Part shown: piece after piece, positions 13,001-26,500 of the stretch
Layout: each line of letters opens with the position of its first letter
How positions within the stretch are numbered: the stretch's first letter is position 1
Assembly: GCA_028751875.1 (NCBI GenBank)
Contig: CM054155.1
Span: 991,356-1,055,355 of the forward strand
Source: Rapana venosa
Lineage: Eukaryota; Mollusca; Gastropoda; Neogastropoda; Muricidae
Direction: 5' to 3'
Length of the DNA: 64,000 nucleotides
Notes under the pieces: model-generated
The model's database searches: none
Told to the model about the DNA's origin: nothing
What the model saw: only the letters and a program-made list of their open reading frames with translations
Translations under genes and position numbers: made by a program

Positions 13001-16000
13001 CACAGATAAAATCCTGGATATGTTTGATAAACAAAGTGAGCTGAAGAGTGTCAAGTACACAACAGGAGCAGGGGAATACAGAGAGATCAGCAAAAAAGTC
13101 AAGAAAGACATGAAAAAGGCCAAAGAAGAATGGATTGAGAAACAATGCTCAGATATCCCAAATACATGCAGTTAACCCTTTCCCATTTTAACCCGCCGCT
13201 GCCCGCTGGCCCACATCTATTTATACCCGCCGCAGCCTGCCGACCTCATTTCAGCCTAGTGGGGAATTTCCCTCATGCACTAAGCTCTACCTAGTACACA
13301 CGCACTATGAATGAACATTCCACTGAGGTCAGCATAAACTAAGGAAGGAATGGGCACCAAATTAAGTACTACACAGCCTCCCGTTCACAAGAAATTGGCC
13401 AACGACTGGCTTTGTCTTTCCCACACTTTCTTGTAGCTAAAAATGGCAGCAAAAATTGAAGGTATGATTTGGGAGGAATATACTGATGTGGAAATTGAGG
13501 CTATTTTGGCTCAAGTGGAACAGTTCAAAAGAGAATAAAATGTTGAATCCGATGTTGAAGTAGATGTAGAAGGAGGAGATGAAATAGGAGAAGGTAGTGA
13601 GTCGGAAAGTGATGCTGAGGATAACATTCCGTTGGCTTCACAGCAGACGACATGGCGCAGCGCACAAATGCCTTGCTCAGTGCAAGACTTCACGCTGCCG
13701 ACTGGGCTGGTACAAACTCTCCCACTGAATGCCAAGCTCTTAGATTACTTTGTTTTGTTTGTGCCCCAACATTTTTTTCAAACTGCAGCTCATGAAACTA
13801 ACAACTATGCCAGGCAAAATATCGCCGTGAAAGGCTTAGTCATAGATTCATTATGGACAGAAACAACACCTGAGGAAATTAGGGCTTACCTGTCAGTTTT
13901 GATCATGATGCGGATCAAGTGTTTGCCAAGGCTTCATCTCTACTGGTCTACTGATTTGAGATTTTCTGAATCATGGATCAGTAATATGACGAAAACCAGA
14001 TTTCTCAAAATTAATCAGTATTTTCACCTGAGAAACACGCCAACACACCTGGACGTGACACTGGGCTGTGACACCTGCATTGTGACAGCCATGTAACCGG
14101 CTATTGGTGAAGGACACACTAGTGTTTTTGTAAATAGTAGGCGTGAGCATATATTTGTAAATAATGTATATATGCGCATTAGTCAACGTCGTTTTCAATA
14201 TGTTTGAATACTTTCCACTGAGAAAGTGTAGACTTGGTGACAGTAATTTTGTGACAAGTGTGAATGTTCGATTGGATTACCATGACTGTGGATGCGATGG
14301 AGGACACATTCAGGCAGGACCACACTTATTATTTTTTTAATCACATACATATATTGCGCATGTTAGAGGGTAGTTGTAGACTGACAGCATGATGTCACTG
14401 CAATGTTACCTGTATTTGGTGACAAAGAGGGGACAGCAGCACGACACATGTAGGTAGGACACACATCTTGGGGTGCAGAACAAAGTATGACATCATATGA
14501 ATACTTTGGCCAAATATGACTGCTCTGCGAACAATAGTAACTGTACAGCACTATGTGTACTTGAGGTACCTTATTCTCTTTTATAAAAAAAAAAAGTGAT
14601 TTTTCCAATACTACAGAGAGTTTCTCTGCAAGATATGCGAATAGTAAAGGGTTAAAGTGAGAACATTACAAAACATAAATAAACCAATATGTAACAGGAT
14701 CTGTGACCTGATGTCTTACACACACACTGCCCCTGATGTCACACACACTGCCCCTGATGTCACACACACACACTGCCCCTGATGTCACACACACTGCCCC
14801 TGATGTCACACACACTGCCCCTGATGTCACACACACACTGCCCCTAATGTCTCACACACACACACACTGCCCCTGATGTCACACACACACACACACTGCC
14901 CCTGATGTCACACACACACTGCCCCTGATGTCACATACTGCCCCTAATGTCTCACACACACACTGCCCCTGATGTCTCACACACACACACACTGCCCCTG
15001 ATGTCTCACACACACACACACTGCCCCTGATGTCTCACACACACACACACTGCCCCTGATGTCACACACACACACTGCCCCTGATGTCACACACACACTG
15101 CCCCTGATGTCACACACACACTGCCCCTGATGTCACACACACACTGCCCCTGATGTCACACACACACACTGCCCCTGATGTCACACACTGCCCCTGATGT
15201 CACACACACACACTGCCCCCGATGTCTCACACACACACTGCCCCTGATGTCACACACTGCCCCTGATGTCACACACTGCCCCTGATGTCACACACACACA
15301 CACTGCCCCTGATGTCACACACACACACTGCCCCTGATGTCACATACTGCCCCTGATGTCCCACACACACTGATTCTGATGTCTCACACACTCTCTGATG
15401 TCCTTTGGATGAGACTATAAACCAAGGCCCCATGTTCCAACGTATGCAGAACATCTTGCGCACACGTTAAATCCTGTTCCGCTTTTTGGAAGAGTAGGCC
15501 ATTGTGTGCTGGTGGAAACAGAAGACAAAATTTACAAAACCGCATACACACGGGGACTGGATGTAAAAAAGCACATGAGTGCTTATTCCATTATCCTCGA
15601 CATAAAAGAATAAATAAAAAAATAAAATCAATGATGTCACACGGACCCTGAAGTCACACACACTGTCTACCTTGTTTTTTAAATTTAAAACAGTAACCCG
15701 ACACCACAGTGCATCTGACGGTTACACAGCCTGGCCATCAGAATGCAGTGCAGGACAGGACTCACCTGTTGGTGGACCAGTGGTCTACAGGTAACGCACG
15801 CGCCTGCCTAGAAAGCGAAAACTCCCGTCATGGTCAAGGTCAAGATCAATCCCCGTTTGGGCCCAAATTTTTTCCTCCATCCATAAGACCATGAGTGGTG
15901 GTCTGGGTGCTAGTCTTCTGGATGAGATGATTGATCACTTGCCCCTGAAGTTGACTGGGGGACTTGTTGAAACATTCCAGAACCTGTCCAGACCCTACAG

Positions 16001-17525
16001 GTCAAATCCGACTGTTCCAGCACTGCAGGTTTTCCTGTAAACCATGTCTGTTCCAGCACTCTGCAGGTTTTCCTGTAAACCACGACTGTTCCAGCACTCT
16101 GCAGGTTTTCCTGTAAACCATGTATGTTCCAGCACTCTGCAGGTTTTCCTGTAAACCACGACTGTTCCAGCACTCTGCAGGTTTTCCTGTAAACCATGTA
16201 TGTTCCAGCACTCTGCAGGTTTTCCTATAAACCATGTCTGTTCCAGCACTCTGCAGGTTTTCCTATAAACCACGACTGTTTCAGCACTCTGCAGGTTTTC
16301 CTGTAAACCATGTCTGTTCCAGCACTCTGCAGGTTTTCCTGTAAACCATGTCTGTTCCAGCACTCTCCAAGTGTGTATGAGTATGTGTGTGCGTGTATAT
16401 GTATATGTGGTAATTTGTATTTTAAATGTGCGTGTGCGCGCGTGTTTGTGTGTATTTGAATTTGTTGAACTACTAATCATTGTTGGTTGCATGTGTAGGA
16501 GTGGAATGGATGCAAGCGCTTTGATTAGTTGTTTTTTACAAGATATAGCGCAATATAAATTCCATTTATTATTATTATTATTATTACCTTATCGATTTTC
16601 CTTTTTTTACTGGTTTAATTTAATGGTAAAGGATGCAATAATGTAGTATTTCAGTATAATCATTAAGAAATGTGTTCTTAGATAAATGGCTTGATGAAAA
16701 AAAGCAAATGCATTGCTTATTCAATGTACCATCTGGAAATAAAATTTTGACTTGACTTGACCTATAAACCATGTCTGTTCCAGCACTCTGCAGGTTTTCC
16801 TATAAACCATGTCTGTTCCAGCACTCTCAAGGTTTTCCTATAAACCATGTCTGTTCCAGCAATGTCCAGGTTTTCCTATAAACCATGTCTGTTCCAGCAA
16901 TGTCCAGGTTTTCCTATAAACCATGTCTGTTCCAGCACTCTCAAGGTTTTCCTATAAACCCCGGCTGTTCCAGCACTCTGCAGGTTTTCCTGTAAACCAT
17001 GTCTGTTCCAGCACACTGCAGGTTTTCCGACTGTTCCAGCACTCTCCAGGTTTTCCTATAAACCCCGACTGTTCCAGCAATCTCAATGTTTTCCTGTAAA
17101 CCATGTCTGTTCCAGCACTCTGCAGGTTTTCCTATAAACCATGTCTGTTCCAGCACTCTGCAGGTTTTCCTATAAACCATGTCTGTTCCAGCACTCTGCA
17201 GGTTTTCCTATAAACCATGACTGTTCCAGCACTCTCCAGGTTTTCCTATAAACCCCGACTGTTCCAGGCTCCCAGGACTGTACAAACCGCGTGTACATAC
17301 ATGTATGTATGTATATACATATATATCTCTGTGTGTGTATGCAACACAAAGTGTGCCCTGTGCTTGAACCGTGACTTGCTGAAGGGGCGCTTCGCTTCTC
17401 ACATACTGTGGTCTGTTCTGACACCGAGTGCACTTCACACTCACGCGTCTTCAACACAGTGAACTCATGGCGCCCACGCCTGGCGCACCCTCTCTGCTGC
17501 TGGACTGTGTCATGTCACCGGCCTC

Positions 17526-17564
<39 letters not shown>

Positions 17565-20500
17565 CAACTCTACTTTCTTTCTCTCATTCTAAGTAACGCA
17601 AAGCAAAGAGGTCATCTGTTCCCCCCTCCCTATTTTCAAAGCTCCTTACCCCCCCTTTCCCTCACTCACTCACACACACACACACTCTGCTCTGCCTCAC
17701 CAAAATGTATCCATGGGGACAGGTTGCTGAGGGCCGATGTGTTGGGGTCGTTGCGGTGGGTGCTGAAGTGCTGGAGGCGCTGGGTGCAGAAGGACTGCAG
17801 CACGCTGTAGGCAGCGGCCGTGCCCGCTGTGGCCCAGGCCACCTCCCCCACGCTGCAGTCCACCTGCAGCCACTGCCGCGCCCGGCTCCACTCCACCGCC
17901 TGATGACGGTGACGCAGCACACACCACACCACACCACACACCACACCACACCACACCACATCACATCACACCACAGGCCATTCCCTCATAGTCTGCAATA
18001 CATCACAATATGCATACACAGACAATTTATATACACATACATACATATCTGTATGTGTGGCAAAGAAGAGGTGATGAATAATATTCACAGGCAGGGGAGA
18101 GAACTGCGCTGAGGTTGAAGCATCAGTCAGTCTTGTGTGATCTGGACACACAAGTTCAGCAGGCCTCTGCTGATCCCTTCACTACTGGGGACTTCCCCCT
18201 TGTTCATTTAAGGACGCATTTTCCCCAAGGGATTAACACTGGATCCCTGCTCTTTCTCCAGCAAGTCCTGTGTTAGTGAGGTCCTGTGCACGATCACACA
18301 CAGAACAACTTGTATACATGCTAAAAACCCATCAACTTTCAGAGACGAGGAGGCCCAGCAACAATAAGTGGTATGGATGACATGAACATACCCAGCATGC
18401 TATCTCCATATAAGCTCCAGTCTAAATAAAGACGTTCAAAACTGTGGCAATACACTGCTCCAAGCCAAGAAGAGATCAACAGACATGCAAGTAACAGACA
18501 TCCAAGTGTTGTGTCGCTACAGTGGTAATCGGGCTCTCTATTCTGATTTCATCCGTAACACAGAATTTAAAGCAGTTTCACCCCTGCTTTATCTCTCTAA
18601 ACTCTGATGGACACAAATCCATGGGGCGATCAATACATGACTTCTGGTAATTTTGAATCTATTGCCAAAACTGTTCTTAAATCTAAACCTCTGTTCCTGG
18701 AAAAAATTTCCACAAAGCAGCTACATATGGCTATGTTCATCTGGTTGATTATAAAATACTCATTATGTGAATGGAATACTGAGAAAATTTTAAATGTTGT
18801 TGATACGGATTGGTGCTTACTTTGATGTGGTCATTTAGGTTTGCTCAAGAAAGAAACTTTGATAAACAAGGATATTGTTTGCATAAGCAATAAGAAAAAA
18901 AAAATTATGGCTGTGTCCAATACAGACATAAAAAAAGATATCCTGTGTGTTTGTTAGTAATGAAGCACATGTAGTTTAGTACAGAAATGATCAGACATGA
19001 CAAGAACAACACAACTCTTTCACTGACATTTTCTTTTCTTTTCTTTACTTTTTTTTTAGTCCTTTTGGTGATAATTATAATCCATGAATACTTACATCCG
19101 CTGGTCAGTAGTCATCTTCTTGGAAGGTTTTCTCACGAACACATTGCAGTTTCTATCACTTATCTTTCAATGATTTACAGTCCCAACAGGATTACTGTTT
19201 ATATTCTGTACACATGAAAATAATCTGCAGATTTGTCAAAAACAATATATATTTGACCCCTCCTCTGCCAGCATTTGTCAAGCACACTAGATGAACTTGA
19301 AATTTTGGCAGGTTCAAAATTGGACTGGTCACTTGAGCATTGATGAAACACTTGTCCCAATATACACATAACTGACTGTAAATGTCAAGTGCCTCAGCAA
19401 TTTGTGAAGAAATCGGTGAGAACACCATCCTTGAATATTCATGCCTCCGCCATTCTGGTCACCAAACAATCCTGAAACAAACTCTGTTAAAAACTGCTTT
19501 GAAAAATCATTGCTTCTTCCACCAGGTGGAAAGTGCGCCATTTTGGCAGGAAGTAGAATGTTTTCTGGATGTCATAAAAGCTTACTCTCTAACCTTAAGA
19601 ATGCCAACTTCCTTGACAATGCGTCCAAACAAAGCAGTGCCATCACTGGGGTACAGTGAAGTTCAGGGACTGGCAGTGGTTCTGCTGTGGTGTGTTTGAG
19701 CGAGAGGAAGAGAAGTCAAAAACAACAACAGTGCTAACATTACCTGCGGCACTTTCTTTGCCTTGTGGGGATGTTTGGTGACCGGGGGAAATTCGGAGAG
19801 GTAACTGTTCAGGACGTTGTGGATCTTGGAACGAATGGTGCGTGCGCTGTACTCCAGTTTAGGGGAGGCCTCCCAGCAAGGTACAATGTTGTGAGCATCC
19901 ACCTGCCATATACAGCATTGGACGACGATCATGATGATGATGATGACGATGATGATGATGATGATGATGACGATGAAGATGAATGCTGTGCTCCAGTTTG
20001 CAAAAAGGCTTCCTAGCAAGGTTCAATGTGGTGAGCATTCACTTATCATAAATGACGATATAGATAAAAATGATGACGACGATGACAACAACAATGACCA
20101 GTGATGCCCTCTAGTTCAGGTATGCTCCACAGCAAGGTGCAACAGAGCAAAACTCACCTGTCACGCATTTTCATGGGGATCTATGCATGCTTACCTGCCT
20201 CATCTCTTTGCATCAATTGCACGTGTTGCACTACAGGTGTATGCCTGTGTGCGGTGCCCACAAATCTCTTATGAGGACCTGCACATCTAATATCACCGAG
20301 TGTGAACAGACGTTAAATTGAAGGACCTGCACAGCTTCAGTTATGTAAGGACACTCTGAAGACAGCCGCAGTTCTATCCCAAGGCAAAGCTTCCAACCTT
20401 TCAGAACCCCCAAACACTATTGGGGGGGGGGGTGTTTGGTTTGGCAGGAGGGAGGGGGCCCCCCCTCTCAAAAAAGCAGGGGTCGGGGGCTGTGCCCTCT

Positions 20501-23500
20501 GAAGCTGAAACATTTTTTATTCTTTTTGTAGTTAAAGGAGTACACCGTTTATCTCCTGGCAAGACGATGACGTCATCAGGAAGGAATAGTGTGTCACACT
20601 TTGAAACAAAACTGCTTTAGGCGGAAACCAAAAGTACTACAATCATCTATCACATGCATCTGTTTTCATCACAAAATAATCAGCAGACAGAATCATTTAG
20701 AGACAGACAACGAGCATCAGTTGCATTCAGAGACAGACAATGAGCAATCAGTTGCATTTAGAGACAGACACTGAGCATCAGTTGCATTTAGAGACAGACA
20801 CTGAGCATCAGTTGCATTCAGAGACAGACAATGAACATCAGTTGCATTTAGAGACAAACATTCAGAGACAGACAACGAGCATCAGTTACATTCAGAGACA
20901 GACAACGAGCATCAGTTGCATTCAGAGACAAACAACGAGCATCAGTTGCATTTAGAGACAAACATTCAGAGACAGACAAAGAGCATCAGTTGCATTCAGA
21001 GACAGACAACGAGCATCAGTTGCATTCAGAGACAGACATTGAGCATCAGTTGCATTTAGAGACAAACATTCAGAGACAGACAACGAGCATCAGTTGCATT
21101 CAGAGACAGACAACGAGCATCAGTTGCATTCAGAGACAGACAATGAGCATCAGTTGCATTCAGAGACAGACAACGAGCATCAGTTGCATTTAGAGACAGA
21201 CAAAGAGCATCAGTGGCATTCAGAGACAGACAACGAGCATCAGTGGCATCAGTGGTTTTTTGCTTCCAAAGCTCGAGTTGTCAGGTCTGGGCCGGGTTAA
21301 GTCAGCACTTCCATGCTGGCCGCCGCTTCCCATCTGTTCCCTACTGCTGCTGCTGCCAGGCCGGCTGGCTGATGCCGTCCATCACATGCTCAGGGAAAAC
21401 ACTTGTTTGCTTTGTTGCTACTTCTGTACACACCTAGTCTCTGTTTTCATCAGCTCCATGGCATCAAATGCACAGTTCCAGCCTTGCTCTGTTGAGTTGA
21501 ACTTGGATGGACACAAATCCATCTAATAATAATAATATATGGAATTTATATAGCGCTGAATCTTGTAAAAACAAACAAATTGAAGCACTTGCACTCAAAT
21601 TATTTACACACATGCAACTGTCCTTAAACATAATAAACAACATATTTCAAATCCATGCGCGCTACGCACGTACGCACACACACTCACACAAACACACTTG
21701 GAGGCGAAGGATGCGTTGAAAATTAGGGAACAGATATAATGAGGGGAAAGTCTCAGGTAGAAAATAAGTGTGTTTTGAGGCTGGATTTGAAGGTGTCAAA
21801 TGAAGGCTTTTGGCGAAGTGAAAGAGGGAGGTCATTCCAGGTGGATGGACCAGAAACAGAGAGAGCGACGGCCAACAGTGGTTTGTTTTGAATCTGGTGT
21901 TTGAAAGCACAAAGTATCTGCGGCTGAACGAAGGGAACGGGATGGAGTATACAGGTGAAGACAGTTACAGTGATAAGAGGGTGCAGATTTGTGGAGACAT
22001 TTGAAACAGAGGGTACTGATCTTATACTTCAGTCTTTGTGAGACAGGCAGCCAGTGAAGAGATCGCAGAAGAGGAGTGATGTGTTCAGATTTTTTCTTTC
22101 TTAGGACCAGTCGAGCTGCAGAGTTTTGTATGCGTTGAAGAGAGTGGATGGATGATGCTGGTAGGCCAACCAAAAGAGAATTACAGTAGTCTAAACGTGA
22201 AAGAATGAGAGATGTGACAAGTTTGGAAGTTGCATCAGTGGACAGATACTTGTGAATCGCGCTTATGCACCATAATTGATATATAGAAAGACTGGCAGGT
22301 CTGGGTGATTAATTTTTTCATAGAGAGTGTGTTGTCAAGAACTACTCCCTAAATACTTCACAGAGTTGGCCCATGGAACTGACGCATTGCCGAATTCTAT
22401 GGAAGTTTTTGTGATGGAGGAGAGGTTATGTTCGGTCCCTATGAGCATGGCTTCGTTTTATCGGCATTAAGTTGTAACTTGTTCTGAGTCATCCAGTTTT
22501 TAATGTCTTGAAGGCAGTAGGACATATTTGTCAGGAGGGAAGGCAAGTTTTCAACAGTATCACTGCACTGAAGCTGAGTGTCATCTGCATAGAAATGATG
22601 ATCAATATGGTGGTTGTTTATTATATGTGAGAGTGGAGCAGTGTAGAGAGTAAAGAGAACAGGGCCCAGGACTGATCCCTGTGGGGACTCCACATTCCAT
22701 TTTGAAAGGTTTTGATTGAATTTTGTTACAATAACTTTCTGGAATCGGTCTGTGAGGTATGAAGTAAACCAGGTAGGGATGTGCCGTAATTCCAAACGTA
22801 TTTGGAGGCGAGAGAGAAAAATTGAGTGATCTATAGTGTCAAAGGCTGCAGATAAGTCAAGAAAAGTGAGGAGGGAGATTTTTCCTGCATCACAAGCAAG
22901 TAGAAGTGTATCTAAAGTGTGGACTAGGGTGGTTTCGGTGCTGTGGTTAGGGTGATAGGCAGATTGAAAAGGGGGAAGGAGATCATTAGAATAAAGGTGA
23001 CTGTTGAGCTGTTTGAGAACAACTTTTTCTAGTACTTTAGAGACGGTAAGTTTGAGACAAGTCTATAATTCTTCAGAATGTTGGGATGGAGGTCGTGCTT
23101 TTTCAGTAGAGGTGTGACTATTGCGGTTTTAAGAGCTGATGGAAAATTTCCTGACACAAGAGATGAGTTTACTATTTTAGTGATAATAGGTACAAGTTGT
23201 GGAAGGCATTGTGAGAAAACAGGAGCAGGTATGGGATCAAGGTCGCATGATTTTATAGTCATTTTCTCCAGAATTGTCGTGATTTCTTTTTCACTTGTGG
23301 GATGGAAGGAAAAGAGAGGAGTGCCAGTGAACTGGGGGTCAGGAGGCGCAGGCTGGAATTGAGTTTGATCAAGTCTGGAGCGTATGTTTCGACTTTGTCT
23401 GAAAAGAAGGCAGAAAATATGGATGGAAGTTCAGACAGGCTGTGGTGTTAGGCGAGGAGTTGTTTTTTGCAGATCCAAGGAGATTTGAGGTGAGGGAAAA

Positions 23501-26500
23501 AAGATTTTATGGATGTAGCACAGAGAACTTGGGAAGAGTAGTAGTCTGTCTTTGCTGAATGGATTAAAAGTTTGACTTTATTTGTTTTCGGAAAAGCTGT
23601 TTGTTGATTTCGGTTTTTGATTTCCGCCACTGCCGTTCTAGTTGCCGGCGTTTGCGCTTCGCTATCAAGATGTCTTGGGTATACCATGGTGCACAGGGTC
23701 TGTCAGGTAGGAGATGGTCAGTAGGAGGTGCATGCTCATCAAGCAATTGGCGGAGAACAGTGTTATAGTTATCAGAGAGGTCAGTGTGGTCAGAGGTTTG
23801 TGAAAAATATTTGGAAGCTTGTGAAGAGAAGGTATGAATGTCTAAGGCCTTAAGATTGCAACGAGTAACATATTTCTCTTCTGACAAGTTTTGTGATGCT
23901 GAGGTGGAAAAGAATGGCGGAATGATCAGAATGCAGTTCGTCGGTGACAGAGACAGATGTCACAAGATTAAATGAAGCATTAGTTAATCAGCCAGTCTAA
24001 AATATGGCCAGATCTGTGTGTTGCTTCGTTTACCAGTTGGGAGAGAGAATGGCTGGACAGAGAAAGAGAAAGACGTTTGACATCTGGAGAAGACTGGTTG
24101 TCAAAATGGGAGTTGAAATCACCAAGAATTATAAGTTTAGTGGGAGAGAGGCTGTAGTGGTCGAGGAGTGACTGGAATTCTTGGTGAAAAAGAGAAGATG
24201 TTAGGTTGTTTTTACGGCTGGGAGGTGACGGTGAAGGCAGCAGATAGTAATAGAGTGGCCAGGATAGGTTGAGTTGATTTCGCAGACTTCAAAAGAGTCT
24301 GAGGGAATGGAAGGTTGTGACTGCAAAGAAAGAGCTGTTCCAATATGTCTTTGAAAATTATGGCAATCCCACCTCCTCGAGAGAGTCAGGGAAAAGAAAT
24401 AGTTTTATATCCTGAGGAGCCAGCTGTTTTATTTTTGGCTCGTGGCCATGTGGTTTAAGCCAAGTCTCGTGAGGAAGGTTAGTCAATGTTTTTTCAGAGA
24501 TAAAATCAGAAATTAGTTGGCTTTTCCATTTGGACAGACAGACTGCTACATTGAACAAACAACTTGAAGGAGATCTGAAAGAGGTGGATCTAGCTACAGC
24601 GATCAACAGTTGACTTCTGTAGTAATTGAATCATGCACTGCACACTCAGTCACCTCCTCCCTTAGGTATTCTTGTCTCTGGGATACTCCTTCATTTTGTC
24701 CATGCAGTTTTGTTTGATACAGCTCCTATGTTCACCACTGGTAAGATTATGCACTGCGTGCATGTATTTGAATCGCGCTACAAACTTGGAAACAATCTTA
24801 TACTCCAAAGTAGAGGAAGAAGAACACGTGATGTTGCTTAAGTACTAAAAAATATCTCCATGTTTGCTTTTGAAACTATAAACATCTCATGTTGCTTTTG
24901 GAACTAACAAAATCTCCATGTTGCTTTTAAACTAAAACACATCTCTCCATGTGCTTTGAAACTAAAACATATCTCCATGTTGCTTTTGAAACTAAAACAT
25001 ATCTCCATGTTGCTTGAAACCTTAAACCATATCTCAGCTCTCTGTCAAATTAGAGCAACATCAAGCAATGGCTGCTCAGAAGGCTGTGCTATGACAGACC
25101 TTGTGGGAGCTTGGAGTTGTCACTCCCATACTACACTTCCCTTACCCTCCAACTACTGCAAGTCACTTTTACCAACATATTCTTTTTTTTCTAAAGAAAT
25201 CAACAATGATAAGCCAACTCTCTACCTACAGACAAGTGGCAAACATCCAGTCCTGCATTCTTACTTCGTTCTGCGTTTCATACCCACCTGACAAAAAGGG
25301 ATGTCCTCTGGTAAAATGTCCTTGACCTCCTGAACCCACTTCATTGGTGTTTCCAAGGGAGAAAATCAGTGACCACACACCATGTTATGTTCCCTGATAA
25401 AGGCTGGTAACACGGTCTTCGCTTCCCCAAGCAGCAAGTGAAAGCTGATGTCCAGATGACGGCACTCCTGCACACAGAGGGACCATGGTCAACCCTCAGG
25501 ACAGCACAGCACAGCACAGCACAGCACAGTGGCTTCCCTTCTCACTGGACTTGTGCTGCTGCACGAGGTGTAGTAGGGCGGGCAGGGCACAGGCAGCACT
25601 GACCAGGCAGCACTGACCACACCGCAGGCAGCACTGACCACACCACAGGCAGCACTGACCACACCGCAGGCAGCACTGACCACACCGCAGGCAGCACTGA
25701 CCAGGCAGCACTGACCACACCACAGGCAGCACTGACCACACCGCAGGCAGCACTGACCACACCGCAGCATGAGTCTGGGCAACAGGACTATACCTAGCAA
25801 CAGGACATACCTAGCAACAGGACATACCTAGCAACAGGACATACCTTAGCAACAGGACATAACCTAACAACAGGACATACCTAGCAACAGGACATACCTA
25901 GCAACAGGACATACCTAACAACAGGACATACCTAGCAACAGGACATACCTAGCAACAGGACATACCTAACAACAGGACATACCTAGCAACAGGACATACC
26001 TAACAACAGGACATACCTAGCAACAGGACATACCTAGCAACAGGACATACCTAGCCAGCCACAGGCAGGCCGGCCATGCCTCTTCAAGTCACACAGGGCA
26101 TGCTGACTATGTATGTTTTGTGCCATCCAGAACATAGGGGGGGTGTTACCAATGTGCGTGACATACTATAGGTGGCTATGTGTGTGGGGTTCACATTTTA
26201 CATTACTATGTATGTTTTGTGCCATCCAGAACATAGGGGGGTGTGTTACCAATGTGCGTGACATACTTTAGGTGGCTATGTGTGTGAGGTTCACATTTTA
26301 CATTACTATGTATGTTTTGTGCCATCCAGAACATAGGGGGATGTGTTACCAATGTGCGTGACATACTTTAGGTGGTTATGTGTGTGAGGTTCACATTTTA
26401 CATTACTATGTATGTTTTGTGCCATCCAGAACATAGGGGGGTGTGTTACCAATGTGCGTGACATACTTTAGGTGGCTATGTGTGTGGGGTTCACATTACT

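Larger units (their letters stand above)
12741..14711 (+). mobile_element. Inverted 5' piece of the same LINE (endonuclease-RT linker), split by piggyBac
   Basis: Plus-strand sequence 12741-13171 encodes LINE linker protein ([40 protein letters not shown], then [19 protein letters not shown]). It probably continues from 14656 to about 14711 after the piggyBac copy (13172-14655). Orientation is opposite to the RT part at 11785-12740. Confidence 0.65.

Noticed and set aside
18607..18825. 72-codon plus-strand frame
   Set aside because: No family resemblance, no splice or promoter context, inside a PHR intron on the opposite strand.
19765..20016. Aspartate-rich acidic protein
   Set aside because: Antisense of PHR exon 4 running into a GAT microsatellite.
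20740..21300. 10-residue repeat protein ([10 protein letters not shown])
   Set aside because: Consequence of a 30-bp tandem unit in an intron; several frames are open in parallel and insertions break them.
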